Shown: positions 37,182 to 50,790 of the stretch, piece by piece
Position numbering within the stretch: position 1 is the stretch's first letter
Layout: every line of letters begins with the position of its first letter
Assembly (NCBI GenBank): GCA_027924585.1
Contig: BSBM01000200.1
Location: 186,001-250,000, forward strand
Reading direction: 5' to 3'
Length of the DNA: 64,000 nucleotides
From: Larix kaempferi
Lineage: Eukaryota > Streptophyta > Pinopsida > Pinales > Pinaceae
The notes under the pieces: generated by a model
Told to the model about the DNA's origin: nothing
The model's input: the letters and a program-made list of their open reading frames with translations, nothing else
Databases searched by the model: none
Program-made: the position numbers and the translations under genes

Positions 37182-40100
37182 GTTTTTAGAAAATGTGTTT
37201 TATTTCATAAATGGAATCAACAAAGTATGCACATTCTACGGCATAATGACTTTCTATAGTTTGCGCATGCGTCCGGAAATAAGAAAAGCTTACTTCCCCC
37301 GTTTTTTAAAATCACAGCTTCTAGAAGGTTTACATGATTTTGTAAAAAACATGAGTTTTTGGAAAATGTGTTTATTTCATAAATGGAATCTACAAAGTAT
37401 GCACATTCTACGTCATAACGACTTTCTATAGTTTACGCATGCGTTTGGAAATAAGAAAAGCTTACTTCCCCCGTTTTTTAAAATCACAGCGTCTAGAAGG
37501 TTTACATGATTTCTTAAAAAACACGAGTTTTTAGAAAATATGTTTTATTTCATAAATGGAATCAAGAAAGTATGCTCATTCTACGTCATAACGACTTTCT
37601 ATAGTTTGCACATGCGTCCGGAAATAAGAAAAGCTTACTTCCCACCGTTTTTTAAAATCACAGCTTCTAGAAGGTTTACATGATTTCTTAAAAAACACGA
37701 GTTTTTAGAAAGTGTGTTTTATTTCATAAATGTAATCTACAAAGTATGCACATTCTACGTCATAACGACTTTCTATAGTTTGCGCATTCGTCCGGAAATA
37801 AGAAAAGCTTACTTCCACCGTTTTTTAAAATCACAGCTTCTAGAAGCTTTACATGATTTCTTAAAAAACACGAGATTTTAAAAAATGTGTTTTATTTCAT
37901 AAATGGAATCTACAAAGTATGCACATTCTACGTGATAACGACTTTCTATTGTTTGCGTATGCGTTTGGAAATAAGAAAAACTTACTTCCACCATTTTTTA
38001 AAATCACAGCTTCTAGAAGGTTTACATGATTTCTTAAAAAGCACGAGTTTTTAGAAAATATGTTTTATTTCATAAATTGAATCAGAAAGTATGCACATTC
38101 TTCGTCATAACGACTTTCTATAGTTTGCGCTTTCGTCCGAAAATAAGAAAAGCTTACTTCCACCGTTTTTTAAAATCACAGCTTCTAGAAGGTTTACATG
38201 ATTTCGTAAAAAACACGACGTTTTAAAAAATGTGTTTTATTTCATAAATGGAATCTACAAAGTATGCACATTCTACGTCATAACGACTTTCTATAGTTTG
38301 CGCATTCGTCCAGAAATAAGAAAAGCTTACTTCCACCGTTTTTTAAAATCACAGCTTCTAGAAGGTTTACATGATTTCGTAAAAAACACGAGTTTTTAGA
38401 AAATGTGTTTTACTTCATAAATGGAATCTACAAAGTATGCACATTCTATGTCATAACGACTTTCTATAGTTTGCGCATGCGGCCGGAAATAAGAAAAGCT
38501 TACTTCCCCCGTTTTTTAAAATCACAACTTCTAGAAGGTTTACATGATTTCCTAAAAAACACGAGTTTTTAGAAAATGTGTTTTATTTCATAAATGGAAT
38601 CTACAAAGTATGCACATTCTACGTCATAACGACTTTCTATAGTTTGCGCATGCGTTTGGAAATAAGAAAAGCTTACTTCCACCATTTTTTAAAATCACAG
38701 CTTCTAGAAGGTTTACATGATTTCTTAAAAAACACGAGTTTTTAGAAAATATGTTTTATTTCATAAATGGAATCAGAAAGTATGCACATTCTTCGTCATA
38801 ACGACTTTCTATAGTTTGCGCATTTGTCCGAAAATAAGAAAAGCTTACTTCCACCGTTTTTTAAAATCACAGCTTCTAGAAGGTTTACATGATTTCGTAA
38901 AAAACACGAGTTTTTAGAAAATGTGTTTTATTTCATAAATGGAATCTACAAAGTATGCACATTCTACGTCATAACGAATTTCTATAGTTTGCGCATGCGT
39001 CCGGAAATAAGAAAAGCTTACTTCCCCCGTTTTTTAAAATCACAGCTTCTAGAAGGTTTACATGATTTCTTAAAAAACCCGAGTTTTTAGAAAATGTCTT
39101 TTATTTCATAAATGGAATCAACAAAGTATGCACATTCTACGTCATAACGACTTTCTATAGTTTGCGTATGCGTTTGGAAGTAAGAAAACCTTACTTCCCC
39201 CATTTTTTAAAATCACAGCTTCTAGAAGGTTTACATGATTTCTTAAAAAATACGAGTTTTTAGAAAATGTGTTTTATTTCATAAATGGAATCAACAAAGT
39301 ATGCACATTCTACGTCATAACGACTTTCTATAGTTTGCACATGCGTCCGGAAATAAAAAAAGCTTACTACCATCGTTTTTTAAAATCACAGCTTCTAGAA
39401 GGTTTACATGACTTCTTAAAAAACACGAGTTTTTAGAAAATGTGTTTTATTTCATAAATGGAATCAACAAAGTATGGACATTCTATGTCATAACGACTTT
39501 CTATTGTTTGCGCATTCGTCCAGAAATAAGAAAAGCTTACTTCACCCTTTTTTAAAATCACAGCTTCTAGAAGGTTTACATGATTTCGTAAAAAACATGA
39601 GTTTTTAGAAAATGTGTTTTATTTGATAAATGGAATCTACAAAGTATGCACATTCTACGTCATAACGATTTTCTATAGTTTGCGCATGCGTCCGGAAATA
39701 AGAAAATCTTACCTCCCCCGTTTTTTAAAATCACAGATTCTAGAAGTTTTGCATGATTTCTTAAAAAACACGAGTTTTTAGAAAATGTGTTTTATTAAAT
39801 AAATGGAATCAACAAAGTATGCACATTGTACGTCATAACGACTTTCTATAATTTGCGCATGCGTTTGGAAATAAGAATAGCTTACTTCCCCCGTTTTTTA
39901 AAATCACAGCTTCTAGAAGGTTTACATGATTTCTTAAAAAACACGAGTTTTTAGAAAATGTGTTTTATTTCATAAATGGAATCAACAAAGTATGAACATT
40001 CTACGTCATAACGATTTTCTATAGTTTGCGCATGCGTTTGGAAATAAGAAAAGCTTACTTCCCCCATTTTTTAAAATCACAACTTCTAGAAGGTTTACAT

Positions 40101-40290
40101 GATTTGTTAAAAAACACGAGTTTTTAGAAAATGTGTTTTATTTAATAAATGGAATCAACAAAGTGTGCACATTCTAAGTCATAACGACGTTCTATAGTTT
40201 GCGCATGCATCCGGAAATAAGAAAAGCTTACTTCCACCATTTTTTAAAATCACAGCTTCTAGAAGGTTTTCATGATTTCGTAAAAAACAC

Positions 40291-40299
40291 TTACTTCCT
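40291..40299 (+). other. Duplication breakpoint with 9-bp filler, out of monomer register
   Basis: On the left, the array follows the path of 5649-5700 and 56440-56493 up to ...GTAAAAAACAC, monomer phase about 170. On the right, from 40300, it follows the path starting at 24097 with ATAACGACTTTC, phase about 62. Between them lie nine bases, TTACTTCCT, matching neither parent at that place. The interval between the flanking monomer starts (40120 and 40412) is 292 bp instead of 346, a 54-bp shortfall. The filler equals part of the monomer's own CTTACTTCC region, and the exact TTACTTCCT occurs at about 25010. This looks like end joining or template switching. An assembly misjoin is possible, although the filler argues against simple overlap merging. 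Confidence 0.85.
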
Positions 40300-40411
40300 A
40301 TAACGACTTTCTATAGTTTGCGCATTCGTCCGGAAATAAGAAAAGCTTACTTCCACTTTTTTTTTAAATCACAGCGTCTAGAAGGTTTACATGATTTCGT
40401 AAAAAACACGA

Positions 40412-40757
40412 GTTTTTAGAAAATGTGTTTTATTTCATAAATGGAATCTACAAAGTATTCACATTCTACGTCATAACGACTTTCTATACTTTGCGCATGC
40501 GTCCGGAAATAAGAAAATCTTACCTCCCCCATTTTTTAAAATCACGGATTCTAGAAGGTTTACATGATTTCGTAAAAAACACGAGTTTTTAGAAAATGTG
40601 TTTTATTTCATAAATGGAATCTACAAAGTATTCACATTCTACGTCATAACGACTTTCTATACTTTGCGCATGCGTCCGGAAATAAGAAAATCTTACCTCC
40701 CCCATTTTTTAAAATCACGGATTCTAGAAGGTTTACATGATTTCTTAAAAAACACGA
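40412..40757 (+). repeat. Duplicated single monomer, second occurrence
   Basis: Copy of the pair at 24209-24554, with the same AAGTATTCACATTC and TATACTTTGCGC variants in both monomers (40412-40584 and 40585-40757). It lies just to the right of the filler junction. Confidence 0.85.
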
Positions 40758-43700
40758 ATTTTTAGAAAATGTGTTTTATTTCATAAATGGAATCAAAAAA
40801 GTATGCACATTCTACGTCATAAGGACTTTCTATATTTTGTGCATGCGTTTGGAAATAAGAAAAGCTTACTTCCCCCGTTTTTTAAACTCACAGCTTCTAA
40901 AAGGTTTACATGATTTCTTAAAAAAAACGAGTTTTTAGAAAATGTGTTTTATTTTATAAATGAAATCAACAAAGTATGCACATTCTACGTCATAACGACT
41001 TTCTATAGTTTGCGCATGCGTTTGTAAATAAGAAAGGCTTACTTCCCCAGTTTTTTAAAATCACGGCTTCTAGAAGGTTTACATGATTTCTTAAAAAACA
41101 CGAGTTTTTAGAAAATGTGTTTTATTTCATAAATGGAATCAACAAAGTATGCACATTCTACGTCATAATGACTTGCTATAGTTTGCGCATGCGTCCGGAA
41201 ATAAGAAAAGATTACTTCCTCCGTTTTTTAAAATCACAGCTTCTAGAAGGTTTACATGATTTCTTAAAAAACACGAGTTTTTAGAAAATGTGTTTTATTA
41301 CATAAATAGAATCTACAAAGTATGCACATTCTACGTCATAACGACTTTCTATAGTTTGCGCATGCGTCTGGAAATAAGAAAAGCTTACTTCCCCCGTTTT
41401 TTAAAATCACAGCTTCTAGAAGGCTTACCTGATTTCTTAAAAAACACGAGTTTTTAGAAAATGTGTTTTATTTCATAAATGGAATCAACAAAGTATGCAC
41501 ATTCTACGTCATAACGACTTTCTATAGTTTGCGCATGCGTTTGGAAATAAGAAAAGCTTACTTCTCCCGTTTTTTAAAATCAGAGCTTCTAGAAGGTTTA
41601 CATGATTTCGTAAAAAACACGAGTTTTTAGAAAATGTGTTTTATTTCATAAATGGAATCAACAAAGTATGCACATTCTACGTCATAACGACTTTCTATAG
41701 TTTGCGCATGCGTCCGGAAATAAGAATAGCTTACTTCCCCCGTTTTTTAAAATCACAGCTTCTAGAAGGTTTACATGATTTCTTAAAAAACACGAGTTTT
41801 TAGAAAATGTGTTTTATTTCATAAATGGAATCAACAAAGTATGCACATTCTAGGTCATAACGTCTTTCTATAGTTTGCGCATGCGTTTGGAAATAAGAAA
41901 AGCTTACTTCGCCCGTTTTTTAAAATCAAAGCTTCTAGAAGGTTTACATGATTTCTTAAAAAACACGAGTTTTTAGAAAATTTGTTTTATTTCATAAACG
42001 GAATCAACAAAGTATGCACATTCTACATCATAACGACTTTCTATAGTTTGCGCATGCGTCAGGAAATAAGAAAAGCTTACTTCCACCGTTTTTTAAAATC
42101 ACAGCTTCTAGAAGGTTTACATGATTTCGTAAAAAACAAGAGTTTTTAGAAAATGTGTTTTATTTCATAAATGGAATCTACAAAGTGTGCACATTCTACG
42201 TCATAACGACTTTCTATAGTTTGCGCATGCGTCCGGAAATAAGAAAAGCTTACTTCCACCATTTTTTAAAATCACAGCTTCTAGAAGGTTTACATGATTT
42301 CTTAAAAAACACGAGTTTTTAGAAAATGTGTTTTATTTCATAAATGGAATCTACAAAGTATGCTCATTCTACGTCATAATGACTTTCTATAGTTTGCGCA
42401 TGCGTCCGGAAATAAGAAAAGCTTAGTTCCACCGTTTTTTAAAATCACAGCTTCTAGAAGGTTTACATGATTTCGTAAAAAACAAGAGTTTTTAGAAAAC
42501 GTGTTTTATTTCATAAATGGAATCTACAAAGTGTGCACATTCTACGTCATAATGACTTTCTTTAGTTTGCGCATGCATCCGGAAATAAGAAAAGCTTACA
42601 TCCACCGTTTTTTAAAATCACAGCTTCTAGAAGGTTTACATGATTTCGTAAAAAACACGAGTTTTTAGAAAATGTGTTTTATTTCATAAATGGAATCTAC
42701 AAAGTATGCACATTCTACGTCATAACGAGTTTCTATAGTTTGCGCATGCGTTCGGAAATAAGAAAAGCCTACTTCCCCCCGTTTTTTAAAATCACAGCTT
42801 CTAGAAGGTTTACATGATTTCTTAAAAAACACGAGTTTTTAGAAAATGTGTTTTATTTCATAAATGGAATCAACAAAGTATGCACATTCTAGGTCATAAT
42901 GTCTTTCTATAGTTTGCGCATGCGTTTGGAAATAAGAAAAGCTTACTTCCCCCTTTTTTTAAAATCACAGCTTCTAGAAGGTTTACATGATTTCTTAAAA
43001 AACACGAGTTTTTAGAAAATGTGTTTTATTTCATAAACGGAATCAACAAAGTATGCACATTCTATGTCATAACGACTTTCTATAGTTTGCGCATGCGTCC
43101 GGAAATAAGAAAAGCTTACTTCCACCAGTTTTTAAAATCATAGCTTCTAGAAGGCTTACATGATTTCGTAAAAAACACGAGCTTTTAGAAAATGTGTTTT
43201 ATTTCATAAATGGAATGTACAAAGTATGCACATTCTACGTCATAACTACTTTCTATAGTGTGTGCATGTGTCCGGAAATAAGAAAACCTTACTTCCACCG
43301 TTTTTTAAAATCACAGCTTCTTGAAGGTTTACATGATTTCGTAAAAAACACGAGTTTTTAGAAAATGTGTTTTATTTCATAAATGGAATCTACAAAGTAT
43401 GCACATTCTACGTCATAACGGCTTTCTATAGTTTGCGCATGAGTCCGGAAATAAGAAAAGCTTACTTCCCCCTTTTTTTAAAATCACAGCTTCTAGAAGG
43501 TTTACATGATTTCTTAAAAAACATGAGTTTTAAGAAAATGTGTTTTATTTCATAAACGGAATCAACAAAGTATGCACATTCTACGTCATAACGACTTTCT
43601 ATAGTTTGCGCATGCGTCCGGAAATAAGAAAAGCTAGCTTCCCCTGTTTTTTAAAATCACAGCTTCTAGAAGGTATACATGATTTCTTAAAAAACACGAG

Positions 43701-45083
43701 TTTTTAGAAAATGTGTTTTATTTCATAAATGGAATCAACAAAGTATGCACATTCTACGTCATAATGATTTTCTATAGTTTGCGCATGCGTTTGGAAATAA
43801 GAAAAGATAACTTCCCCCGTTTTTTAAAATCACAGCTTCTAGAAGGTTTACATGATTTCTTAAAAAACATGAGTTTTTAAAAAATGTGTTTTATTTCATA
43901 AACGGAATCAACAAAGTATGCACATTCTACGTCATAACGACTTTCTATAGTTTGCGCATGCGTTTGGAAATAAGAAAAGCTTACTTCCCCCGTTTTTTAA
44001 AATCACAGCTTCTAGAAGGTTTACATGATTTCTTAAAAAACATGAGTTTTTAGAAAATGTGTTTTATCTAATAAATGGAATCAACAAAGTATGCACATTG
44101 TACGTCATAAAGACTTTCTATAGTTTGCGCATTCGTCCGGAAATAAGAAAAGCTTACTTCCCCCGTTTTTTAAAATCACAGCTTCTAGAAGGTTTACATG
44201 ATTTCTTAAAAAATACGAGTTTTTAAAAAATGTGTTTTATTTCATAAATGTAATCAACAAAGTATACACATTCTACGTCATAACGACTTTCTATAGTTTG
44301 CGAATGCGTCCTGAAATAAGAAAAGCTTACTTCCACCGTTTTTTAAAATCACAGCTTCTAGAAGGTTTACATGATTTCTTAAAAACCACGAGTTTTTAGA
44401 AAATGTGTTTTATTTCATAAATGGAATCAACAAAGTATGCACAATCTACGTCATAACGACTTTCTATAGTTTGCACATGCGTCCGGAAATAAGAAAAGCT
44501 TACTACCACCGTTTTTTAAAATCACAGCTTCTAGAAGGTTTACATGACTTCTTAAAAAACACGAGTTTTTAGAAAATGTGTTTTATTTCATAAATGGAAT
44601 CAGCAAAGTATGCACATTCTATGTCATAACGACTTTCTACTGTTTGCGCATTCGTCTTGAAATAAGAAAAGCTTACTTCCACCGTTTTTTAAAATCACAG
44701 CTTCTAGAAGGTTTACATGATTTCGTAAAAAACACGAGTTTTTAGAAAATGTGTTTTATTTCATAAATGGAATCTACAAAGTATGCACATTCTACGTCAT
44801 AACGATTTTCTATAGTTTGCGCATGCGTCCGGAAATAAGAAAAGCTTACCTCCCCCGTTTTTTAAAATCACAGATTCTAGAAGTTTTGCATGATTTCTTA
44901 AAAAACACGAGTTTTTAGAAAATGTGTTTTATTAAATAAATGGAATCAACAAAGTATGCACATTGTACGTCATAACGACTTTCTATAATTTGCGCATGCG
45001 TTTGGAAACAAGAATAGCTTACTTCCCCCGTTTTTTAAAATCACAGCTTCTAGAAGGTTTACATGATTTCTTAAAAAACACGA

Positions 45084-48000
45084 GTTTTTAGAAAATGTGT
45101 TTTATTTCATAAATGGAATCAACAAAGTATGCACATTCTACGTCATAACGACTTTCTATAGTTTGGGCATTCGTCCGGAAATAAGAAAAGCCTACTTCTC
45201 CCGTTTTTTAAAATCACAGCTTCTAGAAGGTTTACATGATTTCTTAAAAACACGAGTTGCTAGAAAATGTGTTTTATTTCATAAATGGAATCTACAAAGT
45301 ATGCACATTCTACGTCATAACGATTTTCTATAGTTTGCGCATGCGTCCGGAAATAAGAAAAGCTTACCTCCCCCGTTTTTTAAAGTCACAGATTCTAGAA
45401 GTTTTGCATGATTTCTTAAAAAACACGAGTTTTTAGAAAATGTGTTTTATTAAATAAATGGAATCAACAAAGTATGCACATTGTACGTCATAACGGCTTT
45501 CTATAATTTGCGCATGCGTTTGGAAATAAGAATAGCTTACTTCCCCCGTTTTTTAAAACCACAGCTTCTAGAAGGTTTACATGATTTCTTAAAAAACACG
45601 AGTTTTTAGAAAATGTGTTTTATTTCGTAAATGGAATCAACAAAGTATGCACATTCTATGTCAAAGCACCTTTCTATAGTTTGAGCATGCGTTTGGAAAT
45701 AAGAAAAGCTTACTTCCACCATTTTTTAAAATCACAGCTTCTAGAAGGTTTACATGATTTCTTAAAAAACACGAGTTTTTAGAAAATGTGTTTTATTTCA
45801 TATATGGAATCAACAAAGAATGCACATTCTACGTCATAACGACTTTCTATACTTTGCGCATTCGTCCGGAAATTAGAAAAGCTTACTTCTCCCATTTTTT
45901 AAAATCACAGCTTCTAGAAGGTTTACATGATTTCTTAAAAAACACGAGTTGTTAGAAAATGTGTTTTATTTCATAAATGGAATCAACAAAGTATGCACAT
46001 TCTACGTCATAACGACTTTCTATAGTTTGCGCATGCGTCCGGAAATAAGAAAAGCTTACTTCCACCGTTTTTTAAAATCAAAGCTTCTAGAAGGTTTACA
46101 TGATTTCTTAAAAAACACGAGTTTTTAGAAAATGTGTTTTATTTCATAAATGGAATCGACAAACTATGCACATTCTAAGTCATAACGACTTTCTATAGTT
46201 TGCGCATTCATCCGGAAATAAGAAAAGCTTACTTCCCCCGTTTTTTAAAATCATAGCTTCTAGAAGGTTTACATGATTTCTTAAAAAACACGAGTTTTTA
46301 GAAAATGTGTTTTATTTCATAAATGGAATCAACAAAGTATGCACATTCTACGTCATAACGACTTTCTATAGTTTGCGCATGCGTCCGGAAATAAGAAAAG
46401 CTTACTTCCACCGTTTTTTAAAATCACAGCTTCTAGAAGGTTTACATGATTTCTTAAAAAACACGAGCTTTTAGAAAATGTGTTTTATTTCATAAATGGA
46501 ATCTACAAAGTATGCAAGTTCTACGTAATAACGAATTTCTATAGTTTGCACATTCGACCGGAAATAAGAAAAGCTTACTTCCACCGTTTTTAAAAATCAC
46601 AGCTTCTAGAAGGTTTACATGATTTCGTAAAAAATATGAGTTTTTAGAAAATGTGTTTTATTTCATAAATGGAATCTACAAAGTATGCACATTCTACGTC
46701 ATAACGACTTTCTATAGTTTGCGCATGCGTCCGGAAATAAGAAAAGCTTACTTCCCCTGTTTTTTAAAATCACAGCTTCTAGAAGGTTTACATGATTTCG
46801 TAAAAAACACGAGTTTTTAGAACATGTGTTTTATTTCATAAATGGAATCTACAAAGTATGCACATTCTACGTCATAACGACTTTCTATAGTTTGCGCATG
46901 CGTTTGGAAATAAGAAAAGCTTACTTCCCCCGTTTTTTAAAATCATAGCTTCTAGAAGGTTTACATGATTTGTTAAAAAACACGAGTTTTTAGAAAATGT
47001 GTTTTATTTAATAAATGGAATCAACAAAGTATGCACATTCTAAGTCATAACGACATTCTATAGTTTGCGCATGCATCCGGAAATAAGAAAAGCTTACTTC
47101 CACCATTTTTTAAAATCACAGCTTCTAGAAGGTTTACATGATTTCGTAAAAAACACGAGTTTTTAGAAAATGTGTTTTATTTCATAAATGGAATCTACAA
47201 AGTATGCACATTCTACGTCATAACGACTTTCTATAGTTTGCGCATGCGTCCGGAAATAAGAAAAGCTTACTTCCACTGTTTTTTAAAATCACAGCTTCTA
47301 GAAGGTTTACATGATTTCGTAAAAAATACGAGTTTTTAGAAAATGTGTTTTATTTCATAAATGGAATCTACAAAGTATGCACATTCTACGTCATAACGAC
47401 TTTCTATAGTTTGTGCCTTCGTCCAGAAATAAGAAAAGCTTACTTACACCTTTTTTTAAACTCACAGCTTCTAGAAGGTTTACATGATTTCGTAAAAAAC
47501 ACGAGTTTTTAGAAAATGTGTTTTATTTCATAAATGGAATCAACAAAGTATGCACATTCTACGTCATAACGACTTTCTATAGTTTGCACATGCGTCCGGA
47601 AATAAAAAAAGCTTACTACCACCGTTTTTTAAAATCACAGCTTCTAGAAGGTTTACATGACTTCTTAAAAAACACGAGTTTTTAGAAAATGTGTTTTATT
47701 TCATAAATGGAATCAGCAAAGTATGCACATTCTACGTCATAACGACTTTCTACTGTTTGCGCATTCGTCCAGAAATAAGAAAAGCTTACTTCCACCGTTT
47801 TTTAAAATCACAGCTTCTAGAAGGTTTACATGATTTCGTAAAAAACACGAGTTTTTAGAAAATGTGTTTTATTTCATAAATGGAATCTACAAAGTATGCA
47901 CATTCTATGTCATAACGATTTTCTATAGTTTGGGCATGCGTCCGGAAATAAGAAAAGCTTACCTCCCCCGTTTTTTAAAATCACAAATTCTAGAAGTTTT

Positions 48001-50560
48001 GCATGATTTCTTAAAAAACACGAGTTTTTAGAAAATGTGTTTTATTAAATAAATGGAATCAACAAAGTATGCACATTGTACGTCATAACGACTTTCTATA
48101 ATTTGCGCATGCGTTTGGAAATAAGAATAGCTTACTTCCCCCGTTTTTTAAAATCACAGCTTCTAGAAGGTTTACATGATTTCTTAAAAAAAACGAGTTT
48201 TTAGAAAATTTGTTTTATTTCATAAATGGAATCAACAAAGTATGCACATTCTACGTCATAACGACTTTCTATAGTTTGCGCATTCGTCCGGAAATAAGAA
48301 AAGCTTACTTCTCCCGTTTTTTAAAATCACAGCTTCTAGAAGGTTTACATGATTTCTTAAAAAACACGAGTTGTTAGAAAATGTGTTTTATTTCATAAAT
48401 GGAATCTACAAAGTATGCACATTCTACGTCATAACGATTTTCTATAGTTTGCGCATGCGTCCGGAAATAAGAAAAGCTTACCTCCCCAGTTTTTTAAAAT
48501 CACAGATTCTAGAAGTTTTGCATGATTTCTTAAAAAACACAAGTTTTTAGAAAATGTGTTTTATTAAATAAATGGAATCAACAAAGTATGCACATTGTAC
48601 GTCATAACGGCTTTCTATAATTTGCGCATGCGTTTGGAAACAAGAATAGCATACTTCCCCCGTTTTTTAAAATCACAGCTTCTAGAAGGTTTACATGATT
48701 TCTTAAAAAACACGAGTTTTTAGAAAATGTGTTTTATTTCGTAAATGGAATCAACAAAGTATGCATATTCTATGTCAAAGCACTTTTCTATAGTTTGCGC
48801 ATGCGTTTGGAAATAAGAAAAGCTTACTTCCACCGTTTTTTAAAATCACAGCTTCTAGAAGGTTTACATGATTTCTTAAAAAACACGAGTTTTTAGAAAA
48901 TGTGTTTTATTTCATAAATGGAATCAACAAAGTATGCACATTCTACGTCATAACGACTTTCTATATTTTGCGCATTCGTCCGGAAATAAGAAAAGCTTAC
49001 TTCTCCCATTTTTTAAAATCACAGCTTCTAGAAGGTTTACATGATTTCTTAAAAAACACGAGTTTTTAGAAAATGTGTTTTATTTCATAAATGGAATCAA
49101 CAAAGTATGCACATTCTAAGTCATAACGACTTTCTATAGTTTGCGCATTCGTCCGGAAATAAGAAAAAATTACTACCACCATTTTTTAAAATCAAAGCTT
49201 CTAGAAGGTTTACATGATTTCGTAAAAAACATTAGTTTTTAGAAAATGTGTTTTATTTCATAAATGGAATCTACAAAGTATGCACATTCTACGTCATAAC
49301 GAATTTCTATAGTTTGCGCATGCGTCCGGAAATAAGAAAAGCTTACCTCCCCCGTTTTTTAAAATCACAGCTTCTAGAAGGTTTACATGATATCTTAAAA
49401 AACACGAGTTTTTAGAAAATGTGTTTTATTTCATAAATGGAATCAACAAAGTATGCACATTCTACATCATAACGACTTTCTATAGTTTGCGCATGCGTCC
49501 GGAAATAAGAAAAGCTTACTTCCACCGTTTTTCAAAATCACAGCTTCTAGAAGTCTACATGATTTCTTAAAAAACACGAGTTTTTAGAAAATGTGTTTTA
49601 TTTCATAAATGGAATCAACAAAGTATGCACATTCTAATTCATAACGACTTTCTATAGTTTGCGCATGCATTTGGAAATAAGAAAAGCTTACTTCCCTCGT
49701 TTTTTAAAATCACGGCTTATAGAAGGTTTACATGATTTCTTAAAAAACACAAGTTTTTAGAAAATGTGTTTTATTTCATAAATGGAATCAACAAAGTATG
49801 CACATTCTACGTCACAACGACTTTCTATAGTTTGCGTATTCGACCGGAAATAAGAAAAGCTTACTTCCACAGTTTTTTAAAATCACAGCTTCTAGAATGT
49901 TTACATGATTTCGTAAAAAACACGAGTTTGTAGAAAATGTGTTTTATTTCGTCAATGGAATCAACAAAGTATGCACATTCTACGTCATAACGAGTTTCTA
50001 TAGTTTGCGCATGCGTCCGGAAATAAGAAAAGCTTACTTCCCCTGTTTTTTAAAATCACAGCGTCTAGAAGGATTACATGATTTCTTAAAAAACACGAGT
50101 TTTTAGAAAATGTGTTTTATCTCATAAATGGAATCAACAAAGTATGCACATTCTACGTCATAACGACTTTCTATAGTTTGCGCATGCGTTTGGAAATAAG
50201 AAAAGCTTACTTCCCCCGTTTTTTAAAATCACAGCGTCTAAAAGGTTTACATGATTTCTTAAAAAACAAGAGTTTTTAGAAAATGTGTTTTATTTCATAA
50301 AAGGAATAAAAAAAGTATGCACATTCTAGGTCATAATGACTTTCTATAGTTTGTGCATGCGTCCGGAAATAAGAAAAGCTTACTTCCCCCGTTTTTTAAA
50401 ATCACAGCTTCTAGAAGGTTTACATGATTTCTTAAAAAACACGAGTTTTTAGAAAATGTGTTTTATTTCATAAATGGAATCAACAAAGTATGCACATTCT
50501 ACGTCATAACGACTTTCTATAGTTTGCGCATGCGTCCGGAAATAAGAAAAGCTTACTTCC
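45084..50560 (+). repeat. Block W, copy 3
   Basis: 16203 bp downstream of copy 2 and in near-perfect agreement with copies 1 and 4 in homopolymer lengths. It therefore serves as the reference for judging the indels of copy 2. Confidence 0.85.
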
Positions 50561-50790
50561 ACCGTTTTTTAAATCACAGCTTCTAGAAGGTTTACATGAT
50601 TTCGTAAAAAACACTTGTTTTTAGAAAATGTGCTTTATTTCATAAATGGAATCAACAAAGTATGCACATTCTACGACATAACAATTTTCTATAGTTTGCG
50701 CATGCGTTTGGAAATAAGAAAAGCTTACTTCGCCCGTTTTTTAAAATCACAGCTTCTAGAAGGTTTACATGATTTCGTAAAAAAACATGA

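Larger units (their letters stand above)
24097..40290 (+). repeat. Segment III: 16.2-kb duplicated block, first copy
   Basis: Every recognisable variant recurs about 16203 bp downstream: 24098 to 40301, 28881 to 45084, 34587 to 50791 (16204), 37182 to 53384 (16202). Block order is a 4.8-kb lead section (24097-28880), block W (28881-34356), then X, Y, X, Y' and Z. Substitutions relative to the sister copy are sparse, for example ATGCGTCCGG (26381) versus ATGCATCCGG (42571). Single-base indels cluster between about 29.7 and 37.7 kb. The duplication length is not a whole number of monomers (93 monomers plus 114 bp). Confidence 0.9.

Noticed and set aside
34411-37431. Open frames of 60-141 codons on both strands, including repeated 125-codon frames
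   Set aside because: All are translations of the satellite monomer in shifting frames. They recur wherever the same monomer variant recurs, lack any recognisable domain and depend on one-base length changes. Not annotated as genes.
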